Origin: a virus | IMG/VR virus record: IMGVR_UViG_3300034101_003424 | Span: 1-64,000 of that record | DNA: 64,000 nt | Strand: one strand, 5' to 3' | In this document: positions 18,278-27,976 of the stretch, piece by piece | Layout: every line of letters begins with the position of its first letter | Numbering within the stretch: position 1 is the first letter of the stretch | Program-made: the position numbers and the translations under genes | Notes under the pieces: model-generated | The model's input: only the letters and a program-made list of their open reading frames with translations | Databases searched by the model: none | What the model was told of the DNA's origin: nothing

Positions 18278-20515
18278 TTAATTATTCTTTCGGGAGAATG
18301 GATCGTAAGGAGGATTACCTCTACTACCTCCTGTACCACTACTGCCACCTGTACTACGGCCATTCGTTCGCATGAATGGAATGGGTCCACCACCGCCCGT
18401 GCTACCACCACCTGTGCCACCACCACCTGTATTATCACCGCCTGTATTATTACCAATATTTTGATAACTTAGAAAGTCTATGGTATTTCCCGGAATGCCT
18501 CGTGTTAAATCTATGGAACTAGTATCTTGTCCTCCACTACCTCCCCCTCCGCCAGGAGTTTCTGTTGTAGGGCAGTTAAAATTATTTAAATCTATGAAAA
18601 CATTAACTAAAGGAGGAGCTTGATTTCTATCTATAAGAGTAGAATTACCTCTATATTGGTAACTCTTATTTCCGCTATTTAAAAATAAAGTGCAGATTTG
18701 ATTAATACTACCTATACTTAGAGAAGTGTATATTTTATCATTTTCGTCAGTACAAGATACAAGTTCATATATTACTATTTTAGTAGTATCTCCGCCGCCG
18801 CCTGAAGGGCCTCCACCTCCAATGCCCGGACAATTTGTAACTCCTTTTATTTCTAGTAAATCAGTAAGTATTGCTATAGCTAGTGTGGTGGGATAGAAAT
18901 TTGGTTCTAATTCATCCCAATAATAAGAAAGACGTTTTGTAACGCTATAATAAATTTGATTAGCTTTAGGTTGTGTGGCGATGTACCCAGGTATATCATT
19001 TGAATTACATGGAATCATTCTCCAGTATTTATTCCCTGCTCCTGTACTAGTACTACCTGTTCCTCCACCTGTATCTGTTCCTCCTCCGGTACTAGGACCT
19101 GTTCCTCCACCTGTATCTGTTCCTCCTCCGGTACTAGGACCTGTTCCTCCACCTGTATCTGTTCCTCCTCCGGTACTAGGGCCTGTTCCCCCACCTGTAT
19201 TATCTTTAGGACATTCAGGACAAAGAGAATTAGTTCCAGATGCTCCTGTAGGTCCAGCAGGTCCTTGCGGTCCTATTGGTCCTAGTCCACCAGGTTGACC
19301 ATTTTGTCCCGGCTGACCATTCTGTCCGGGTAATCCGTTAGTTCCATTCTGTCCATTAGCTCCCGCAGCTCCCGCAGGTCCGGCAGGTCCAGCAGGTCCA
19401 TTAGCTCCATCTTTACCATCTTTACCATCTTTACCGGAGGGTCCAGCAGGTCCTTGAGGTCCAGGTAAAGGTATTGAGCCTCCTCCGACTACATTTAATC
19501 CATCTTTACCATCTTTACCGGGTCTTCCTTCCGAGCCACTAACGATAATAACGAAAGGTTCGGCCGGAATGTTATTAATAATAGTAGATGGGATGTTATT
19601 AATAATTGGAACCATAGGATCAATAATGTTTCTCACTTTTTTCCTAACAGCAGGTGTCCAAGATGCAGATAATTCAATACAATTACCGTTATTATTAGTA
19701 TTTATAAAATAGTAAGTGTACCCTTCTAAAGGTCTTGCTCCAACTTCAGCAATTTTAACAAATGTACCTAATGGATAAGTAGCTAATTCAGAGAAATCCA
19801 CTCGTTCAATGGATATTACATCGTTATATGTTTTATTTCTTTCAAACATCATAACTTCTAATGTCTCATTATTAGGAATAAGACATACCGAAATATCTGT
19901 TAATGCTTGATTATTACCACCAATAAAATAATTAAAATTTGCGTCAATTATTTTAGAAAGTGTGAAATCAGAAACAATAACTTTTTCAGGTCTAATAAAA
20001 TAATAGCCAGGGTCTACAGATAAAGTAGTTCCTTGTAATTTGTAATTTATTGGAACGTATTTTATTCCTTTAAGATTTACTTTTAATTTTGGTTTATTGG
20101 CTTTTTTTATATCTTCAGTGGAATATCTATTTTTATTTTGTCCCTCTATTTCAGGCAATCTTTCATTTATTGTTCCGAAGATGACTTTTTCTACATTCCC
20201 TTCGTATCTTCTAACAATTTTATAATTTACATAATCATCGTTTTCACTAGATGTACTAATTTCATTTTTTGGGACGGGAAGAGATATTTCTAATTTATTA
20301 TTTACATCTAATGCATCTCCAATTTTTATTAATTCTTTGGACTCTTCCGTAGTAAATCTTCCGGACATGTATTTTTCATACTCATCCACATGATATTGAC
20401 CTTTATATATGTCTCCATTTAAATAAGTAAAATTTCCAGTGGATAAGTTAGGACCTGATCTTTTATTGTTTGGATCTGATAATCTATGTATATTTATGAT
20501 ATTATTCTCTTCCAC
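18278..20515 (-). CDS. Collagen-like structural protein
   Basis: 745 residues. Residues 1-~310 are a non-repetitive beta/helix N-terminus, probably the attachment domain. Residues ~325-435 are true Gly-X-Y (GKDGKDGKDGANGPAGPAG then GQPGQNGQPGGLGPIGP), with Asp-Gly-Lys triplets typical of bacterial and viral collagens. This is followed by three near-identical copies of a GGGTDTGGGTGPST linker, a Cys-containing C-terminal region, and a Gly/Ser-rich tail. The stop is 20 bases before the next gene and the start overlaps the stop of the DNRLRE gene by one base. A flexible fibre or baseplate spoke is likely. The Gly-X-Y block contains both Lys and Pro in the Y position, possible hydroxylation targets. 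Confidence 0.75.
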   Translation of the reverse strand: MEENNIINIHRLSDPNNKRSGPNLSTGNFTYLNGDIYKGQYHVDEYEKYMSGRFTTEESKELIKIGDALDVNNKLEISLPVPKNEISTSSENDDYVNYKIVRRYEGNVEKVIFGTINERLPEIEGQNKNRYSTEDIKKANKPKLKVNLKGIKYVPINYKLQGTTLSVDPGYYFIRPEKVIVSDFTLSKIIDANFNYFIGGNNQALTDISVCLIPNNETLEVMMFERNKTYNDVISIERVDFSELATYPLGTFVKIAEVGARPLEGYTYYFINTNNNGNCIELSASWTPAVRKKVRNIIDPMVPIINNIPSTIINNIPAEPFVIIVSGSEGRPGKDGKDGLNVVGGGSIPLPGPQGPAGPSGKDGKDGKDGANGPAGPAGPAGAAGANGQNGTNGLPGQNGQPGQNGQPGGLGPIGPQGPAGPTGASGTNSLCPECPKDNTGGGTGPSTGGGTDTGGGTGPSTGGGTDTGGGTGPSTGGGTDTGGGTGSTSTGAGNKYWRMIPCNSNDIPGYIATQPKANQIYYSVTKRLSYYWDELEPNFYPTTLAIAILTDLLEIKGVTNCPGIGGGGPSGGGGDTTKIVIYELVSCTDENDKIYTSLSIGSINQICTLFLNSGNKSYQYRGNSTLIDRNQAPPLVNVFIDLNNFNCPTTETPGGGGGSGGQDTSSIDLTRGIPGNTIDFLSYQNIGNNTGGDNTGGGGTGGGSTGGGGPIPFMRTNGRSTGGSSGTGGSRGNPPYDPFSRKNN

Positions 20516-21639
20516 TATTTACTAACTTTAAAATATATAGAATCATCAATTGTTTTTTCAATGTCTCCTCCATCCATCTTCACTTTAATTAGAACTTTAT
20601 AATATCGATTAGGAAGGAATGTATTAAAATCTAATTTGAAATAATTTCCTTTATTGTCACAACTTATTACATTTCTATCATCAAATGGAACAACATACAT
20701 AGATGTTTGTTCATCTTGTATTGCATAATAAGAAGATGTTGGTAATCTTTTACTTGACATGTAATTTGATGATGTAGAATATGTCTTAACTGGGATTCTA
20801 TCTCTTACTAAGAATCTAAACTTTGTTTTATCTGTTGGGTAGTAAGATGCTTTTTTATTTTTGAAATGTAGAATGAAATCTTCGTTTGGTACTTGAGAGA
20901 ATGATGAAGTTCCTGAGAAGTCTGCATCATTCCATACTATGTCTAATCTTGGAATGAATATAGTATTAGTTTCCCTGCTGAAAAATTTGACAGATCCCAT
21001 TACTTCACAACTTTTCTCATCGCTGTCACTTCTTTTTAAGATAAGACCATTATTCGGAATAGAGCCTGAAATCCATTTATGAACAATTCTAGTGATATCC
21101 ATTCTTAAATCTGGACTTTCTTGATCAAAAGATTGCGACGCTACGAAACCACTTTGATGATACCACGTACCACCTCCCTTTTGTGTTACGTATGAACCGG
21201 TAGTTCCTGCAACAAATGAGCCAGAAGTCCACCGTTTACCTGTCATATTAAAAGAGCCATTTCTATAAGTCCATGAAACACCCTCTTTAATTTGAGGAGA
21301 GGAGTTATAATAACCTTTTCCTTGACTCCAAGATTCACTGACAGGATATGCGTATAAAGAGTAAGTCAAAGCTAAATTATCAGCCTGTGCCGAGAATAAA
21401 TTTAAATAGTATTTGCTTGACTTTCCTATAGTTCCATTCTGAATTAATTTATTTATCTCAATGGAATCTATTTGGAGTAATATCCTAGAATTATAATTGT
21501 AATTATAGAAAATATCATTAGCATCTGCAACATTATGAGATATCTTTTCTAACTCTATTATTGAATCTAAACCTGAATTTAAATCAGGTTTCCCTTCATA
21601 TATAGTGGCGTCTCTTATTGGATATACTGAATACTGCAT
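20515..21639 (-). CDS. DNRLRE-type structural protein of the baseplate
   Basis: 374 residues. The N-terminal ~230 residues fit the DNRLRE fold, a beta-sandwich found in adhesins: they open with YPIRDATIYEG, continue with RILLQID and YSLYAYPVSESWSQG, and close with DITRIVHKWISGSIPNNGL, FFSRETNTIFIPRLDIVW. The C-terminal ~130 residues (FRFLVRDRIPVKTYS and VLIKVKMDGG) are another beta domain. It lies directly after the gp6-like gene with a one-base gap, so it is a probable baseplate-associated protein that may bind glycans. Confidence 0.7.
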   Translation of the reverse strand: MQYSVYPIRDATIYEGKPDLNSGLDSIIELEKISHNVADANDIFYNYNYNSRILLQIDSIEINKLIQNGTIGKSSKYYLNLFSAQADNLALTYSLYAYPVSESWSQGKGYYNSSPQIKEGVSWTYRNGSFNMTGKRWTSGSFVAGTTGSYVTQKGGGTWYHQSGFVASQSFDQESPDLRMDITRIVHKWISGSIPNNGLILKRSDSDEKSCEVMGSVKFFSRETNTIFIPRLDIVWNDADFSGTSSFSQVPNEDFILHFKNKKASYYPTDKTKFRFLVRDRIPVKTYSTSSNYMSSKRLPTSSYYAIQDEQTSMYVVPFDDRNVISCDNKGNYFKLDFNTFLPNRYYKVLIKVKMDGGDIEKTIDDSIYFKVSK

Positions 21640-21640
21640 T

Positions 21641-23527
21641 TTATGTTAAATTTACTACTCTTCCTAATATGTCTCTGTTCTTATACTTAACTTCAAAAAT
21701 TGAAGGATCTAATGCGGGGTATAATATATTATTCCTAGTTGCTGTAGCTATATCATAGTAATTACCGGAATATCCTTCATCCTCCTTGTATTTATTATGT
21801 ATATCAAATGCTAGTATATTTTTCACTCCCTGTACATCTTTGATTAAGCACATAACTTCACTTATATAAATAGGTTGACCTATCTGCATTTTATCATTAG
21901 AAAAGTAATCTCTAAGATTAGATAAGCATTGTAAAAGAACTTCATTTGAATTATATGTAGCGGATGTTAATATTTCAAAACTTATAGCTATGTTTATAAT
22001 AAAAGCATCTCTTATATTTATAGCGTCAGTTAACATCCTGTATTGTAATAGATAATTTTTAAGATTCATTTTTACTGCCATATTTAAAGGGCTAAAGTTC
22101 TTATTATTATCGTATCCTAATAAATACAAATTAAGTGATAATGGATTTGGAATAAAATCAAATGTTCCATAAGCTCTAGTTTGAGCATCCCTTTCAATGT
22201 GAGCTTTAGCTACTGCTCCAAACTTCGGAGGCAAAGTGTAACATCTGACCATGTAGTCATCTTTTGTTACTGCTCTGTTCTGAGAAGCAAAGTGATTTAT
22301 AGCTTCTTCTCTTAATGTTTCTATTGGTTTATCTGATATACCTCCTCTAGCTGGTTCCGGATTGTTTATGACAAGGGAACCTATAGATGCATTATATAAA
22401 GTCGAGTCTAAAGCACCTAAAGGAGTTAGTACGTTTATTGATGATATAGTAGTTATTGAGTTTGCTGAAACGTTATCCGGAATACCTCCTCCGATGGCGT
22501 ATTGTACTGTAAGAGTGGTGTTAGAAGGAGCTGATCCGTAAGTTTTTGTGTATAAAAAATTTTCCGGGGATATACTTAAATCAACAACTCTTTCAAAATA
22601 ATTTAATCCAGACCCTACATTAAAAGGATTAGGAACAATTTCTTCATCGACTTCACTGCTAACGCCACCTCCAAATTGTATTTCAGTTCTATCATCTAAT
22701 CTAAGCCTAGTTACAAATCTTCTTTCTGTTTGTAAATAAGTTAATAAATAAGGTGCAGAATCTCTGTATTGCGACAAATTTTGGTCATTATGCGGTAAAT
22801 TTTGTACAGGAATTGGTATAGTATCTTGAGCTAAATAAGGCACTTCATACCACTTATTTCCATCTGAATCTGTTACGCTTAATATTTCAAGAACATTATT
22901 TTCAGGTAAGGTGATTTTATCATAAGGTTTAGGTGCTGCAAAACTAAACTGTCTTGATAAAATAGTTCCAGATACTGCTTTTACTTTTTTCCTAAATAGA
23001 TAATTTTCTACTTCTCCTGCATTATCAATAGAATAAACAGATATTTCGGTAGGGTCTAAAGAAGAACTGTACCTAAAATCGACAGATTCAATTGTTCTAA
23101 ATGTTATATTTTCTCCACTTGTAGCTACTAAACTAGAATCTATAGATAAAGCATACTTGAAATCAGGTTTGTTATTAGGTCCATTTCCGGTAGAAGGAAC
23201 TACTTGATAGATATCTAAATCTACTGATGCTCCTGTTATTAAAGATGGCTTAAATCCTAAAGAGTTAGCAATATTGTATAAATTTATTTTTTCTTGTACA
23301 GTGGATAATAATGATTCTCTTAACTGAATATCAGTGTAAAATGATAGAACATCTCCTACATAAGAAGCTAGTTCTATAAACATCATACCTGGAGAGGCTT
23401 CATTAAAATCATTATATGTATCAGGAAAGTAATTTTTAGAAAAATCTATTAAAGATTGTCTGAATTCTCCAAAATCTTTATTTACATATTTTACATCCTT
23501 ACTAATTAAATTACTTCTTTTACTCAT
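21641..23527 (-). CDS. gp6-like baseplate wedge protein (baseplate J family)
   Basis: 628 residues, close in size to T4 gp6 (660). The N-terminus DFNEASPGMMFIELASYVGD followed by LSFYTDIQLRESLL and NIANSLGFKPSL is the hallmark of gp6/baseplate J proteins of contractile tails. The later block RAVTKDDYMVRCYTLPP plus FGAVAKAHIERD is the second conserved region. In T4, gp6 dimers form the inner ring of wedges around the hub and trigger sheath contraction. Its neighbour upstream is the gp25-like gene, giving the conserved gp25-gp6 order of contractile systems. Confidence 0.93.
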   Translation of the reverse strand: MSKRSNLISKDVKYVNKDFGEFRQSLIDFSKNYFPDTYNDFNEASPGMMFIELASYVGDVLSFYTDIQLRESLLSTVQEKINLYNIANSLGFKPSLITGASVDLDIYQVVPSTGNGPNNKPDFKYALSIDSSLVATSGENITFRTIESVDFRYSSSLDPTEISVYSIDNAGEVENYLFRKKVKAVSGTILSRQFSFAAPKPYDKITLPENNVLEILSVTDSDGNKWYEVPYLAQDTIPIPVQNLPHNDQNLSQYRDSAPYLLTYLQTERRFVTRLRLDDRTEIQFGGGVSSEVDEEIVPNPFNVGSGLNYFERVVDLSISPENFLYTKTYGSAPSNTTLTVQYAIGGGIPDNVSANSITTISSINVLTPLGALDSTLYNASIGSLVINNPEPARGGISDKPIETLREEAINHFASQNRAVTKDDYMVRCYTLPPKFGAVAKAHIERDAQTRAYGTFDFIPNPLSLNLYLLGYDNNKNFSPLNMAVKMNLKNYLLQYRMLTDAINIRDAFIINIAISFEILTSATYNSNEVLLQCLSNLRDYFSNDKMQIGQPIYISEVMCLIKDVQGVKNILAFDIHNKYKEDEGYSGNYYDIATATRNNILYPALDPSIFEVKYKNRDILGRVVNLT

Positions 23528-23529
23528 TT

Positions 23530-24042
23530 TTATAATATTTCAGCGGCTAAATCATTACCCGAATTATAGATTACTACTGTTCTATTGGCGCCTCGTTCTG
23601 TAACAGAAAATGTTATTCTCACATTAACTGAATTTTCTTGCTCTGAATACCCGTAGTTTTGATTACCTCCAATACCTACACTTAAATCTTTAAGAACTAT
23701 ATAAGGAAGCCAAAATCCTATATCTTCCTCTAGTGAAGACTCTAAAAAACCTCTATTAAACGAACTGTTTTGCTCAAAAACAAAATCTCTGAGAATTGTT
23801 CCAAAATTAGGTTGCATATATCGCTCACTTTTTCTAGTCATTAGTAAATTTATTAAATTACTAATTGCTTGCTCTTCGGTAGTGTAGGATAGTTTAAAAG
23901 GTCCTACATCTCTTGATGGTTTTTTGTTGTAAGCTTCTAAAGCACTTTTAACAAATGTATTTCTATTAAAAGGTAATAAAATTCCAACGGCTTTGTCTAA
24001 TTTCGTATCAGGCGGATATGCCTTGTATATTATTCTAGCCAT
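23530..24042 (-). CDS. gp25-like baseplate wedge protein
   Basis: 170 residues, within the range of the gp25/GPW family. The signature is clear: FKLSYTTEEQAISNLINLLM, then TRKSERYMQPNFGTILRDFVFEQ, with the conserved Glu and Arg residues and the PxFG turn, then VRITFSV near the end. gp25 ties the sheath to the wedge and starts sheath polymerisation. The start ATG overlaps the last base of the upstream gene stop, and the gp6-like gene follows after two bases. Confidence 0.93.
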   Translation of the reverse strand: MARIIYKAYPPDTKLDKAVGILLPFNRNTFVKSALEAYNKKPSRDVGPFKLSYTTEEQAISNLINLLMTRKSERYMQPNFGTILRDFVFEQNSSFNRGFLESSLEEDIGFWLPYIVLKDLSVGIGGNQNYGYSEQENSVNVRITFSVTERGANRTVVIYNSGNDLAAEIL

Positions 24043-24440
24043 TATTTTATTTTTTCTGCTTTTTTCAATACCGGTGTATAATTTCTAGAAAGTAATTTAC
24101 TCATTAGATTACCTCCTTCTGATGAGGGTAATACAACTTTTCCATCCATATCAACTAAAGGTTCGTGTGAATAGTTAGATATACTCATATTTTCAGTAGT
24201 TACTGAAGGACCATAATCCATATCCGAACTGTTAAAAGGCGTAGTTCCTGATAGAAGAGAGTCTAAAGAACTATTAGATTTAATTGGTCTTTGTTCTCTA
24301 GTATAAGTATTTTCTACTACCTTGCTTGTATTTTTACTATTTAAATTATTAAATTCTTCTCTAATTATAGATTTTATCTCCTTTTTTAATTCTTGAGATA
24401 TTTCTTTTACTAAGTATTTTATAAGTGAATTCTTGTCCAT
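24042..24440 (-). CDS. Small unknown protein in the baseplate operon
   Basis: 132 residues, no family recognised. The first ~35 residues form a charged helix (LIKYLVKEISQELKKEIKS), the middle is Ser/Thr/Asn-rich and probably disordered, and the end (GGNLMSKLLSRNYTPVLKKAEK) is helical and basic. It lies between the spike and gp25-like genes and overlaps gp25 by one base, so a chaperone or minor baseplate role is possible. A late-type element lies six bases upstream. Confidence 0.55.
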   Translation of the reverse strand: MDKNSLIKYLVKEISQELKKEIKSIIREEFNNLNSKNTSKVVENTYTREQRPIKSNSSLDSLLSGTTPFNSSDMDYGPSVTTENMSISNYSHEPLVDMDGKVVLPSSEGGNLMSKLLSRNYTPVLKKAEKIK

Positions 24441-24446
24441 GTTTAT

Positions 24447-24454
24447 AATAAATA
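24447..24454 (-). promoter_or_regulatory. Candidate late promoter element TATTTATT
   Basis: Minus-strand AATATTTATTATAAAC, only six bases from the ATG at 24440. The core and the downstream A-run match the other late elements. The closeness to the start would leave an almost leaderless message. Confidence 0.4.
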
Positions 24455-24473
24455 TTTAAACTGCATAATAAAT

Positions 24474-26492
24474 TTAAAAATTAACCTCTACTATTTTATT
24501 TAAGTCCACTAATTCGTGAGATAAATGAGCGTAATTATCTTCGTATAAAGTAACTTCTAGTTCTTTTCTTATACAATCTGAATTAACTAATATCTTTTTT
24601 TCTACAAGCATTGATTCTTCTAGTATAAACAAGTTGGTTGAAAGTAATTTTTCTATATCTGTATTATACTTGAATTTATCTCCTACTATATACCAACCAG
24701 GTTTACAATTTTCTTTTATAACTAATATCAAATAAACAACATCTGATACTATTGCTAAGGTTCTTTTACTTTTAAGAATAGAAACTATCTTAAATAAATG
24801 ACCATAGCATTTACCATCAGGGTATATGAAATCTACAGGTATATTAATTAAATCAGTTTCCGGATTAAAAGGAGTACCGGGAAATCCAGGTCCACCCGGT
24901 CCGTTAGGTCCTCCGGGTCCGCCGGGCTGTCCGGGAGCGCTATCCGGATTACCTGTTCCGGGTCCGCTAGGTCCTCCGGGTTCACCAGGTCCACTAGGAT
25001 TTCCGGGAGTTCCAGGTGGTATAGCTGTTCCTTCACCTTGAGGCGTATCGGGCAAATTAGCAGGAGAACCGTCCGGTTCCGTAGAGCTACCTGCGACTTC
25101 CGGAATAGGCTCTGTATTAGAATTACTAGCACCTTCAGGAGTTCCCGGCGGTTTCATTTTGGGGAGAGCGTTGTTAGGATTAATAGAAAAATTAGGTAAG
25201 TCGACAGATGGATTACCTATTGAATTTGCAATAGAATCGGTACCTCCGGGCATATCAGGAGATGCGGTTATAGAACCTCCTGTTTTGCCATCCATTCCCG
25301 GTATGCTATTTGTAAAGCTTGTAGGAGCTACCCTAGATAATCCGTCAGTTCCTAGTTTAAAATTCGAAGGTAATGAGGGAGGTTGTGGAAATCCTTGCGA
25401 ACATCCCCCACCCCAAACACCTCTGCTAGGATTTATAGTGTACTTGGGTCTTAATGATATAATACTAGGTAGTCGTGGGGAAACTAAAGAAGGCCCTCCA
25501 GTAGGAGATGTGGTTATACCTCCTGGGCCTGCTAATGCTTGTACTTCGCTATGTAAGCCTAAAACAAAATCTACAAGGTCATCAAAATCTACATCATGTT
25601 TATCTGTAGTTAGTCGTATTTTTGAAGCAGATAAATACATTGTTTTTTTTGCAATCAACATCATATTATCCGTCTTTGCTTGCATTACAATTCTATCTGC
25701 ATTTGTAGCCGATTGAGCTTTTCTAGAACTTGGAATACTAGATAAAGGAGAAGGACATGCTCTAACAGATACAAATCTTGATAAGGCTTGGTCAGAAGTC
25801 CAATAAGTAGTAGAGAAATCATTAGCTGCGTCTTCTATAGCGTAGGACAATGAATCTTTTATTTCTCTATTGGGTATATCTTTTACTTCATTGGGTAATG
25901 GTTTACTTGGTCCTATAGGTTTATTAGCCACTATAGTTATTGGATTTCCGGGAGTTCCAGACTTCCATGTCGGTTGTACCTCATGTTGTGGATGCGGGCC
26001 TGATCCAATACCTAGCCTTAGAGAAGAGCCGCCTCTACCAGTGAAAGTAGTATCTCCTTCAAAGGGTTGTATAAAGTTAGCGGTGTAGGGTCGTTTAGGG
26101 AAAGTATTTCCGGGAGTAACAAAAGGAGGTGCCGGTTTATTATCAGATGACTTAGATCTATTAGACGCGTGAGGTATTTGATTTATTACGGAATCATTAG
26201 TTGAATTAATAGGTAGAGGAATATAGTATAGTACTTTATCTAAATTTGGAGCATCTGTACCATCATATCCAGTAAGCTCAAAAACAACTACATGTTCTCC
26301 TCGTAAAGGTATATTTCTAAAGTTAGTGAATAAAGGTCTAGCATAGTGAGCGCGAACATTCCCTATTAAAGAATTGGGGTGTAACTTAATTTTTACAGAG
26401 CCTAATGGAAGTGTTCTACCTTTGTCATCTTTTTGATTTTTACCATACGCCTTAGAGGTCTCTATCACTTCCGCCGATACTAAATAGCCCAT
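24474..26492 (-). CDS. gp5-like central spike protein with collagen-like insert, no lysozyme domain
   Basis: 672 residues. The N-terminal ~130 residues look like the OB-fold of T4-type gp5 hubs ([46 protein letters not shown]), followed by a segment with [15 protein letters not shown] and the metal- or trimer-type block [19 protein letters not shown]. Instead of a lysozyme domain, residues ~440-560 are Pro/Gly-rich with regular Gly-X-Y ([12 protein letters not shown] and [13 protein letters not shown]), and the last ~110 residues are a separate domain ([18 protein letters not shown]). It would form the membrane-piercing hub of the baseplate. The start ATG (MGYLVS) lies inside the end of the upstream gene, a 41-base overlap in another frame. 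Confidence 0.8.
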   Translation of the reverse strand: MGYLVSAEVIETSKAYGKNQKDDKGRTLPLGSVKIKLHPNSLIGNVRAHYARPLFTNFRNIPLRGEHVVVFELTGYDGTDAPNLDKVLYYIPLPINSTNDSVINQIPHASNRSKSSDNKPAPPFVTPGNTFPKRPYTANFIQPFEGDTTFTGRGGSSLRLGIGSGPHPQHEVQPTWKSGTPGNPITIVANKPIGPSKPLPNEVKDIPNREIKDSLSYAIEDAANDFSTTYWTSDQALSRFVSVRACPSPLSSIPSSRKAQSATNADRIVMQAKTDNMMLIAKKTMYLSASKIRLTTDKHDVDFDDLVDFVLGLHSEVQALAGPGGITTSPTGGPSLVSPRLPSIISLRPKYTINPSRGVWGGGCSQGFPQPPSLPSNFKLGTDGLSRVAPTSFTNSIPGMDGKTGGSITASPDMPGGTDSIANSIGNPSVDLPNFSINPNNALPKMKPPGTPEGASNSNTEPIPEVAGSSTEPDGSPANLPDTPQGEGTAIPPGTPGNPSGPGEPGGPSGPGTGNPDSAPGQPGGPGGPNGPGGPGFPGTPFNPETDLINIPVDFIYPDGKCYGHLFKIVSILKSKRTLAIVSDVVYLILVIKENCKPGWYIVGDKFKYNTDIEKLLSTNLFILEESMLVEKKILVNSDCIRKELEVTLYEDNYAHLSHELVDLNKIVEVNF

Positions 26493-26904
26493 CTTCTAGT
26501 TGTTTATCTATGTCTTTAAATTCATCTAATAAGTTATCCTCCGCTTTTTGTAGCATCTTTAATTCAGTCAGCTCCTTTTGCGTTTCTTGTGATAACTCTT
26601 GAAGTAGCATTTCTTTTTCTTCTTCTGTTAAGTTAAAATCGCCACTTGATATAGATGAAGCTTTACTATACATTCTTTGTACAATAGCTGCCATTTTTAT
26701 AAGTTGATCGTCATTTTTAACCATCACATCAAAAAATTCTTTAACAACCGGTAGAATAACTACTGCATCATTTACACTTTGTACAACTCCATCTAATCCT
26801 TTTAATGTCTTATCTAATTCTTTTGATCTTTTTTTAGAATTGCCATAAATTTCTTTCAAGAGATTTGACATGCTAAAATCATCAAATAATTTTATATCTT
26901 CCAT
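26452..26904 (-). CDS. Coiled-coil protein before the spike gene
   Basis: 150 residues, almost entirely helical with heptad-like patterning (KKRSKELDKTLKGLDG, LTEEEKEMLLQELSQETQ, KMLQKAEDNLLDEFKDI), no signal or membrane segment. No family recognised. Its last 13 codons overlap the first codons of the spike gene, implying tightly coupled expression. It starts one base after the sigma-factor stop. Could be a hub-assembly chaperone or tape-measure-associated factor; this is inference from position only. Confidence 0.6.
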   Translation of the reverse strand: MEDIKLFDDFSMSNLLKEIYGNSKKRSKELDKTLKGLDGVVQSVNDAVVILPVVKEFFDVMVKNDDQLIKMAAIVQRMYSKASSISSGDFNLTEEEKEMLLQELSQETQKELTELKMLQKAEDNLLDEFKDIDKQLEDGLFSIGGSDRDL

Positions 26905-26905
26905 A

Positions 26906-27586
26906 TTATTTCTTCATGTATTTATTAAATTGCAAATCAAAATCTTCTTTAAATATTTTTACTATCTTAGTGATTCTGTTTGTATTTGTCATGGGAATAT
27001 TGGATCTTTCTCTTATTAATACATATAATGCTTTCTTATTAAATGCGTATAAAGATTTTCGATGCTTAAAAATGTCAATGATAGAATCTGCTATGGCTTT
27101 ATCTAAATTATTTTTAAAAGTGCATCTTAATTTTTCATATAATTCTTCGGTCCATAAATTCATAAAGTCATCTAAAGAATCTTTATAATGTCTAGTGACT
27201 ACTTCATTTATTATATCTCTTTCTTCATCTATTTCCCACAATTCCGCTTCTCCGACTCTATTCTTATACCCTTTCTTATTTTCCATGATAAGATAATTTA
27301 TAGCAATCCGGGTAAAAAAAGAATACGCTTTAGCCCTTTCTTCATTATATCTGTGCATTTTTATAGTCAGCATGGAAACTACTTGACAATGTAAATCCTC
27401 ATACGGTAAATCAATGTACATATATTTACCCATGTTTATTAAATTCTCAGCTAGTTTACAAAATGCAGGATATATATTTAATTCGTATAAGTTATTTTTT
27501 TCTTTTTGTGAATCTAGTTTATTATATTCTACTATTGCATTTTGTACTGTGTCATCAAAGTACATTTTTTTCTTTAATTTTTTCAT
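26906..27586 (-). CDS. gp55-like late-transcription sigma factor
   Basis: 226 residues from the ATG at 27586 (MKKLKKKMYFDD). A longer frame from 27610 would start inside the terminator hairpin at 27601-27628, so the internal ATG is preferred. The core matches sigma region 2 as in T4 gp55: YIDLPYEDLHCQVVSMLT, then KMHRYNEERAKAYSFFTRIA and YLIMENKKGYKNR, the helices that bind the beta-prime coiled coil and melt the -10 DNA. Region 4 is not evident, as in gp55, which relies on a clamp-loaded co-activator. It would direct host RNA polymerase to late promoters; the repeated TATTTATA/T element in this window is the obvious candidate target. Confidence 0.85.
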   Translation of the reverse strand: MKKLKKKMYFDDTVQNAIVEYNKLDSQKEKNNLYELNIYPAFCKLAENLINMGKYMYIDLPYEDLHCQVVSMLTIKMHRYNEERAKAYSFFTRIAINYLIMENKKGYKNRVGEAELWEIDEERDIINEVVTRHYKDSLDDFMNLWTEELYEKLRCTFKNNLDKAIADSIIDIFKHRKSLYAFNKKALYVLIRERSNIPMTNTNRITKIVKIFKEDFDLQFNKYMKK

Positions 27587-27600
27587 ATTATATCTATAAA

Positions 27601-27628
27601 AAAAAGCCATCTTAAAAGATGACTTTTT
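27601..27628 (-). terminator. Rho-independent terminator before the sigma gene
   Basis: On the minus strand AAAAAGTCATCTT-TT-AAGATGGCTTTTTTT: the arms pair fully apart from one G-T wobble and run straight into a T-tract. It would end transcription from the 27635-27976 gene and separates that unit from the sigma/baseplate unit. Confidence 0.75.
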
Positions 27629-27634
27629 GTGTTA

Positions 27635-27976
27635 CTACTTCTTATCTGCTGTAAAAAGTAAATCTAGTTCCTCTATTGTATGACTTAATTGCTTAAATAC
27701 TGTTCCAACTTCATCGTCTGATTCAAATGCACCTATTCTATCTAAGGTTCTCATTGTGTCTAGCGAATCTCTTACTCTTGATCTTATGGATAGTATTATA
27801 TTAAAGTAATTATCATTTTCTTTTTCTAAATCATTTAAGTATTTCTCTGACTCAATTAGTAATTTTTCATTTTTAGAGAAGTTTACTATGGCTATGTATA
27901 AAAGTATTATGTTTATTATTATTGATAGTATTAGCATGTTTTGTTTTTTATGAAGAAACCATTTGTCTTGCTGCAT
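27635..27976 (-). CDS. Small single-pass membrane protein with coiled coil
   Basis: 113 residues. One transmembrane helix at ~14-34 (MLILSIIINIILLYIAIV), then a coiled coil (SEKYLNDLEKENDNYF) and a conserved-looking tail, RVRDSLDTMRTLDRIGAFESDDEVGTVFK. I recall the pattern DxxGAFEsDDEVG-x-F from small proteins of other large phages, but its function is not known to me. The gene overlaps the HD-like gene upstream by 29 bases and is followed by a strong terminator. Confidence 0.65.
   Translation of the reverse strand: MQQDKWFLHKKQNMLILSIIINIILLYIAIVNFSKNEKLLIESEKYLNDLEKENDNYFNIILSIRSRVRDSLDTMRTLDRIGAFESDDEVGTVFKQLSHTIEELDLLFTADKK

Noticed and set aside
24848-25132. Second minus-strand frame inside the spike gene
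   Set aside because: Alternative frame in the Gly/Pro-rich insert; no start context and no protein-like composition.
26452-26492. Frameshift between the coiled-coil gene and the spike gene
   Set aside because: Both proteins have sensible ends in their own frames, and the overlap contains a good ATG; a true gene overlap is simpler.
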